NCBI GenBank assembly: GCA_946539475.1
Contig: CAMNHM010000078.1
Span: 1 to 12,302 of the forward strand
Direction of reading: 5' to 3'
Source of the DNA: an uncultured Prevotellaceae bacterium
GTDB taxonomy: Bacteria; Bacteroidota; Bacteroidia; Bacteroidales; Bacteroidaceae
Length of the DNA stretch: 12,302 nt
Below, piece after piece: positions 8,412-12,302 of this stretch. Position numbers and translations under genes: made by a program. Numbering within the stretch: the first letter of the stretch is position 1; every line of letters begins with the position of its first letter. The notes beneath the pieces were generated by a model, which saw nothing but the letters and a program-made list of their open reading frames with translations, had not been told where the DNA came from and did no database searches.

Positions 8412-9965
8412 ATGAGAGCGCTACTGTTACTATCCATCGCCACGCTGCTGACGCTGTCGGCTGGCGCACAGACACGATTCCTTCACTACGACTGTCTCTC
8501 ACACAACGAGGACTCTGCACTCGAGCTCGCTCCCTTCGCTGACGAAGGACAAGAGTCTCTCAGCAAAAGTCTCTCATCGCTCCGCTCTCATCGCTCCACT
8601 AAAAGCATACTCCCGTCCATCCGCAACGACTGGGACTCCACACGCGTGTACCCCGTCTGCGTACTGCTGCTGAACTTCACCGACCGCAAGTTCTCATCCG
8701 ACGACCCGCAGGACTTCTACCAGCGCATCTTCAACGAAGCTGGCTATAACGAAGGACGAGGGCCCGGATGCGTTGTCGACTATTTCGTCGACCAGTCGCG
8801 AGGACTCTTCCATCCACGATTCGACATCTACGGACCCATCCAGCTGCCCATCGCCAGCAACGCCAACGAACGCGGAGGAGGCAGCGTCGTGAAAAAGGGA
8901 CTGCAGATGCTCTACGACTCACTGACCATCGACTTCAGCCCATACGACTGGGACGGCGACGGACGAGCAGAGCACGTCGTAGGCATCTATGCCGGATATG
9001 GCGGCAACGAAGTCGCCACAGAGGGCAAAGGCTACATCTGGCCCACCACAGGCTCCTTCACACCTGACACCCTCGGCGGCATACGCCTCTCAGGCTATTC
9101 CGTCAGCCAGGAGCTCTGGAGCAACAACCGCAGCTGCGGCATCGGCACCATCTGCCACGAGTATTCCCACACGCTGGGACTGCCCGACATCTATCCCACC
9201 AACGACGGCGAGTATTCCGTCTGCGACGAGTGGGACCTTATGGACGGCGGCAACTTCGTCAACAACGGATGGTGCCCGCCTTCCTATACCGCCCACGAGC
9301 GCATGCTCATGGGATGGTTCACACCAGAGGAGCTCACCGACACCTGCGACATCACCGCACTACAGCCCATCGCCGAAGGCGGAAAAGCCTATATCATCCG
9401 CACTGCCAACCCCGGCGAGTTCTTCCTCCTCGAGAACCGACAGTGGCGGGGATGGGACCTCCGCACACCAGGCCACGGACTGCTCATTGCCCACGTCGAC
9501 TATAAAGCCAGTGCATGGAGCGGCAACTCCGTCAACAACGACCCCGACCACCATCGCTACGACTATGTACATGCCGACAACCTCGGATACAGCCAGTGGG
9601 CAGCACTCATACCCTCAGACGAGAACCCGCGGGTGGGAGGCCACAACCGCATCCTCAGCACGACGCCCTACCCCATCATCAACGACTCCGTCACCGTCGA
9701 CGCCCTCACCGACGCCACCACACCAGCCGCAACCACCTTCGTCAAGCCAGGGTTCCTCTCGCGACCCATCACCAATATCCGCGAGGACGAACAGGGACTC
9801 ATCTCCTTCTCCTTCCTGCGCGAAGTGCCCTCCGCCATTGCGGCACTACGCAACGACAACGTCCACAGCGATGCTGACGTCTACTACGACCTTCAGGGAC
9901 GGCCTCACCGCGCCCCCCTCGCACCGGGTATCTATATCCATAACGGCAGAAAACTGAAAAAATAA
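8412..9965 (+). CDS. secreted M6-family zinc metalloprotease with short Bacteroidales C-terminal tail
   Basis: This 517-residue protein starts with a clear signal peptide (MRALLLLSIATLLTLSAGAQ, cut probably after AGA, no lipobox Cys). A short low-complexity stretch follows, and the catalytic domain starts at about residue 70. The zinc site is 'HEYSHTLGLPD' (249-259; H249, H253, catalytic E250), typical of M6/immune-inhibitor-A-like peptidases. A Met-turn follows in 'DLMDGG' (M277). 'DWDGDGR' (179-185) looks like a calcium loop. The last 27 residues (YYDLQGRP...PGIYIHNGRKLKK) resemble the conserved tail of many secreted Prevotella/Bacteroides proteins, which may be a reduced type IX secretion signal. 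The expected role is extracellular or surface proteolysis; the substrate is unknown. ATG 8412 is chosen over an in-frame TTG at 8397, because that lies in the repeat array and would extend the signal peptide with charged residues. Residues 44-62 are encoded by an inverted relative of the upstream array. Confidence 0.93.
   Translation: MRALLLLSIATLLTLSAGAQTRFLHYDCLSHNEDSALELAPFADEGQESLSKSLSSLRSHRSTKSILPSIRNDWDSTRVYPVCVLLLNFTDRKFSSDDPQDFYQRIFNEAGYNEGRGPGCVVDYFVDQSRGLFHPRFDIYGPIQLPIASNANERGGGSVVKKGLQMLYDSLTIDFSPYDWDGDGRAEHVVGIYAGYGGNEVATEGKGYIWPTTGSFTPDTLGGIRLSGYSVSQELWSNNRSCGIGTICHEYSHTLGLPDIYPTNDGEYSVCDEWDLMDGGNFVNNGWCPPSYTAHERMLMGWFTPEELTDTCDITALQPIAEGGKAYIIRTANPGEFFLLENRQWRGWDLRTPGHGLLIAHVDYKASAWSGNSVNNDPDHHRYDYVHADNLGYSQWAALIPSDENPRVGGHNRILSTTPYPIINDSVTVDALTDATTPAATTFVKPGFLSRPITNIREDEQGLISFSFLREVPSAIAALRNDNVHSDADVYYDLQGRPHRAPLAPGIYIHNGRKLKK
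8540..8602 (+). repeat. intragenic inverted copy of the upstream heptamer repeat
   Basis: Within the M6 gene, just after the signal-peptide region, bases 8541-8562 match the reverse complement of 8335-8356 (and of 8370-8391) at 19 of 22 positions. A second partial copy, CAAAAGTCTCTCA (8564-8576), matches perfectly over 13 bases. Seven-base periodicity continues to about 8602 (TCTCTCA, TCGCTCC, GCTCTCA, TCGCTCC). It encodes the Ser/Leu-rich segment 'ESLSKSLSSLRSHRS', which lies outside the catalytic domain. Confidence 0.8.
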
Positions 9966-9998
9966 CTTAACAACAAACCAACAAACACAACAAAACAC

Positions 9999-10793
9999 AT
10001 GAGAGTAATTATTGAACCCAACTACGATTTGATGTCCCAATGGGCAGCCAATCATGTCATCCGCCGTATCAACGAGGCACAGCCCACAGCCGAGCACCCC
10101 TTCGTACTCGGACTGCCCACAGGCTCCTCGCCCATCGGCATGTACCGATGCCTGGTGAAGGCCTGCCAGGAGGGACGCGTGTCCTTCAAGCATGTCCTCA
10201 CGTTCAACATGGACGAGTACGTCGGTCTGCCAGAAGACCATCCCGAGAGCTACCACAGCTTCATGTTCACCAACCTTTTCAACCACATCGACTGCCCGCG
10301 TGAGAACATCCACATCCTCAACGGCAACGCCCCCGACCTCGCTGCCGAGTGCGCCCACTACGAGCAGATGATTGAAGAGGCAGGAGGCATCGATCTCTTC
10401 CTGGGAGGCATCGGGCCCGACGGACACATCGCCTTCAACGAGCCGGGATCGTCGCTCACCAGCCGCACACGCCAGAAGACGCTCACTACCGACACCATCA
10501 TCGCCAACTCACGATTCTTCGAGGGCGACATCAACAAGGTGCCCAAGACGGCACTCACCGTCGGTGTAGGCACCGTCATGGCCGCCCGCGAGGTGATGAT
10601 CCTCGTCAACGGACATGCCAAGTGTCGCGCCCTGCAGGCTGCCATCGAGGGCAGCGTCAACCACATGTGGACCATCTCGGCACTGCAGATGCACCAGCAC
10701 GGCATCATCGTAGCCGACGACGCCGCCTGCGACGAGCTGAAGGTGGGCACATACCGCTACTTCAAGGATATAGAGCGCGAGAACCTGCTCTAG
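9999..10793 (+). CDS. nagB: glucosamine-6-phosphate deaminase
   Basis: This 264-residue enzyme converts glucosamine 6-phosphate to fructose 6-phosphate and ammonia in the cytoplasm, feeding amino sugars into glycolysis. It aligns with E. coli NagB without offset. Catalytic D72 lies in 'NMDEYVGLP', and D141, H143 and E148 in '[11 protein letters not shown]'. The substrate-phosphate loop is 'GLPTGSSP' (38-45). Residues known to bind the activator GlcNAc-6-phosphate in E. coli are also present (S151, R158, K160, Y254), so allosteric activation is likely. The ATG follows the M6 gene by 33 bases of A/C-rich sequence with no Shine-Dalgarno site and no clear promoter box, so read-through from the M6 gene is plausible. 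No nagA or sugar transporter lies next to it here. Confidence 0.97.
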   Translation: MRVIIEPNYDLMSQWAANHVIRRINEAQPTAEHPFVLGLPTGSSPIGMYRCLVKACQEGRVSFKHVLTFNMDEYVGLPEDHPESYHSFMFTNLFNHIDCPRENIHILNGNAPDLAAECAHYEQMIEEAGGIDLFLGGIGPDGHIAFNEPGSSLTSRTRQKTLTTDTIIANSRFFEGDINKVPKTALTVGVGTVMAAREVMILVNGHAKCRALQAAIEGSVNHMWTISALQMHQHGIIVADDAACDELKVGTYRYFKDIERENLL

Positions 10794-10872
10794 ACAATCA
10801 GCCCAGGAAGCAGGAAGCAAGCCAACTGCGCCAATGCTGCCTCCTGCAAAGCCAAGACAACGACGCACACCG

Positions 10873-10901
10873 ACGCTGAGCGACGCCACGTCGCTCAGCG
10901 T
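10873..10901 (+). terminator. 12-bp perfect hairpin between nagB and the hydrolase gene
   Basis: ACGCTGAGCGAC (10873-10884) and GTCGCTCAGCGT (10890-10901) are perfect complements around the 5-nt loop GCCAC. It lies 79 bases after the nagB stop and ends 15 bases before the next ATG. The sequence after it (TATACTTATAAC) is AT-rich but not a U-tract. A terminator or 3'-end stabiliser for nagB is the simplest reading. Because it is so close to the next start codon, it could also act in the leader of the hydrolase gene. Confidence 0.65.
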
Positions 10902-10916
10902 TATACTTATAACAAT

Positions 10917-11750
10917 ATGCAGCCAGAAAAGACGATATTATTCCTTCACGGATTCTATGCCAGCGGCCAGTGCGTGCCGGCAGTGGCACTGAGGGAGGCA
11001 TTTGCCGAAACGGCCCACGTGCTGACCCCCGACCTTCCCTTGCACCCTCACGAGGCCATCAGCTACATCCGCAGCATCTGCGACAAGGAGAAGCCCGACG
11101 TCATCGTCGGCAACAGCTGTGGCGCCTTCTATGCGCAGATGATTGCCCCCGCCGCCTGCGTGCCGGCCTTGCTGGGCAATCCCCACTTCAGGATGTCAGT
11201 CTTCCTGCGCGAGCGCATAGGGCGTCATCAATATAAGGCGGCGAGAGCCGACGGACGTCAGGACTTCACCATCGACGAACAGCTCGTCAGCGAATTCGAG
11301 CAGATAGAGGCACATCAGTTCGACGGCTGCACGCCCTTCGCCACCGAGCGCGTATGGGGACTCTTCGGCACGGAAGACACCCTGGCCCACTTCGAGCCGC
11401 TGTTCCTGCAACACTACACCCACAGCTTTCACTTCCCAGGAGGCCACACGCCGACAGCTGAGCAGGTTCGCTTGTGGTATGTGCCGCTGATACAAAAACT
11501 GCTCGACGCTGGTGGCAGACTGTCTCAAGACGAGCGATGGCAGCGCCAATACGATGCCTTGCTCGCCTTCCTGTCGCAGCATCATCGCCGTCCCTCCAAG
11601 TACGATCCGGAAGAGAAAGGCTATTGGAACTGGTGGCGTCGCACCTTCAAGCTATACCATCGTGGCGAGCTGCCGCCAGAGCGCGCAGAGCGATTCGAAC
11701 GCCTCATGACGATCGACAGCCAGTATCGTCGGAAAAACCAATGGGGCTGA
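10917..11750 (+). CDS. YqiA-like alpha/beta hydrolase with C-terminal helicase-associated (HA)-like domain
   Basis: This is a 277-residue protein. Residues 1-195 form a compact alpha/beta hydrolase of the YqiA/YcfP type: 'ILFLHGFYASG' at the N-terminus (oxyanion region), the nucleophile elbow 'VGNSCGAF' with S67, a probable acid E153/D154 in 'FGTEDTLAHF', and the catalytic His H177 in 'FPGGHTPT'. YqiA in E. coli is an esterase; the substrate here is unknown. Residues from about 208 to 277 look like a helicase-associated domain (PF03457-type). They have a leading Trp (W208), then 'YDALLAFLSQHHRRPSKYD', 'GYWNWWRRTFKLYHRGELPPERAERFERL' split around W237-W240, and a closing Trp. HA domains are thought to bind nucleic acid and usually sit at helicase C-termini. 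The stretch is Arg/Lys/Trp-rich and runs in the same frame without a break, so a true fusion is more likely than a sequencing artefact. The start at 10917 has no Shine-Dalgarno site and follows a strong hairpin. The hydrolase part is firm, the HA part less so. Confidence 0.85.
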   Translation: MQPEKTILFLHGFYASGQCVPAVALREAFAETAHVLTPDLPLHPHEAISYIRSICDKEKPDVIVGNSCGAFYAQMIAPAACVPALLGNPHFRMSVFLRERIGRHQYKAARADGRQDFTIDEQLVSEFEQIEAHQFDGCTPFATERVWGLFGTEDTLAHFEPLFLQHYTHSFHFPGGHTPTAEQVRLWYVPLIQKLLDAGGRLSQDERWQRQYDALLAFLSQHHRRPSKYDPEEKGYWNWWRRTFKLYHRGELPPERAERFERLMTIDSQYRRKNQWG

Positions 11751-11847
11751 CAAGGATACTAATTCTCGATATCTTTTAAGAAACAAATTGGCACTAATTA
11801 AGAAATACACGCCGATACTTTGAGATACGAAGTGGGCTTCTCGCGCT
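11751..11847. other. noncoding, AT-richer spacer
   Basis: No plausible gene, tRNA or strong hairpin is visible after the hydrolase stop codon. Base composition drops sharply from the GC-rich coding DNA. GAAG/CTTC (11829-11840) may be a decayed relative of the palindromes that follow, but it is out of their 22-base register. Confidence 0.5.
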
Positions 11848-11956
11848 ACCAAAACAAGTTGTTTTGGTCTTCAAAGAAGCATACTTTGATCATCAAAGTG
11901 GCATACTTTGCTAATCAAAGTGGCATACTTTGCTTACCAAAACAAGTTGTTTTGGT
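11848..11956. repeat. array of five palindromes at exact 22-bp spacing
   Basis: Palindrome centres fall at 11858, 11880, 11902, 11924 and 11946, each exactly 22 bases apart. Units 1 and 5 (11848-11868, 11936-11956) are identical, with 10-nt arms ACCAAAACAA and TTGTTTTGGT around a single G. Unit 2 has arms TCAAAG/CTTTGA (11871-11876, 11884-11889). Units 3 and 4 have arms CAAAGT/ACTTTG around GGCAT and are identical over 21 bases (11892-11912, 11914-11934). A decayed sixth unit may sit at about 11960-11977 (GCAGA and TTTGC). The arms differ between units but stay self-complementary. There are no unique spacers. Confidence 0.92.
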
Positions 11957-12170
11957 GTCGCAGATAGCCTTCTTTGCAGACCAAGGGCCTAAGGGAGCAT
12001 CATGCAAGTGCCTGCCAGACGTGTCAAAGAGACGTATTGAGGCAGCTTCCCCTAGTTGCCTAACGACCTATTTGGGATAAATTATTAAGCTGCCGTCCCC
12101 GACTTGCGAAAGTAGAGTGAGGAGTCCACTTGAAAAAGTAACATACCGATGAAATGGAGTGAAATTGGAC
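11957..12170. other. noncoding region, no gene recognised
   Basis: I find no credible coding frame, tRNA or promoter with both boxes. One inverted pair, GGCAGCTT (12041-12048) and AAGCTGCC (12087-12094), is separated by 38 bases and is the only notable structure. The two arms are followed by similar C-rich words (TCCCCTAGTTGC and GTCCCCGACTTGC). The region could hold an unrecognised small RNA or the decayed 3' side of the adjacent repeats. Confidence 0.4.
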
Positions 12171-12302
12171 GCGCAGCCGCTCCCCTCCCTTCAAGGGGAG
12201 GGGTTGGGGTGGGGTCTGTAACTTCTTGGCGGCTAATTATATACAGACCCCCCCCCGCCCTTCGGGCACCCCTCCCCTTGAAGGGAGGGGAGCGGCTGCG
12301 CC
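12171..12302. repeat. large inverted-repeat element with 34-bp perfect arms
   Basis: Bases 12171-12204 and 12268-12301 are exact reverse complements (34 bp). Inside them a second exact pair, GGGGTCTGTA (12211-12220) and TACAGACCCC (12242-12251), closes a 21-base AT-rich loop. Each arm carries its own near-palindrome (12182-12203 and 12269-12290, C4TC3 against G4AG4 type). The right side adds nine C (12248-12256) and a GCCC-TTC-GGGC mini-hairpin (12257-12267). No open reading frame lies inside, so it is a REP/MITE-like noncoding palindrome or a bidirectional terminator. It touches the window end, so the outer boundary on that side is not certain. Confidence 0.88.

Noticed and set aside
10805..10818. 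AGGAAGC heptamer repeat after nagB
   Set aside because: Only two copies exist, too few to separate from chance.
11848..11956. CRISPR array
   Set aside because: The units are themselves palindromic 22-mers placed back to back with no unique spacers, and no cas gene is in the window.
11820..12080. 86-codon open frame through the palindrome array
   Set aside because: It consists mainly of translated 22-base repeats, has no ribosome-binding context or recognisable domain, and the composition is noncoding-like.
11957..12170. tRNA or other structured RNA gene
   Set aside because: I could find no cloverleaf arms, T-loop GGTTCRA motif or CCA end on either strand.

Overview
The window looks like chromosomal DNA from a Bacteroidota species, most likely of the order Bacteroidales and possibly Prevotella-like. 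The evidence is: A-rich leaders without clear Shine-Dalgarno sequences, a good TAnnTTTG -7 promoter box ahead of the fumarase gene, an M6 protease ending in a short 'YDLQGR...GIYI.NG+K' tail of the type common in Prevotella and Bacteroides, and proteins that read as Bacteroidales versions of their families. Coding DNA is GC-rich for this group. The genus is inference.

All six genes lie on the + strand. From left to right they are: an M16 zinc-peptidase homologue missing its N-terminus at the window edge (1-2349); a 1363-residue SNF2/Rad54-type ATPase (2409-6500); a class I [4Fe-4S] fumarate hydratase (6654-8303); a secreted M6 metalloprotease (8412-9965); glucosamine-6-phosphate deaminase NagB (9999-10793); and a YqiA-like alpha/beta hydrolase carrying a C-terminal helicase-associated (HA)-like domain (10917-11750). 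The last 550 bases (11751-12302) are noncoding, AT-richer and full of repeats. The genes do not form an obvious pathway. Fumarase and NagB are central metabolism, and M6-nagB (33-base gap) is the pair most likely to be co-transcribed.

The unusual content is mostly between the genes. Three successive gaps carry different short tandem arrays close to the next start codon: 8-nt units plus a C10 run before the SNF2 gene, TTAAC motifs every 10-11 nt before fumarase, and 7-nt units including an exact 35-bp duplication before the M6 gene. The M6 array has an inverted, diverged copy inside the M6 coding region. In RNA the two could pair over about 25 bp with only G-U wobbles, placing the start codon in the loop. 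A 12-bp perfect hairpin sits just before the hydrolase gene. The tail holds five palindromes spaced exactly 22 bp centre to centre, with compensating arm changes, and then a large inverted-repeat element with 34-bp exact arms that reaches the window end. I see no complete mobile element, CRISPR array, rRNA or tRNA.
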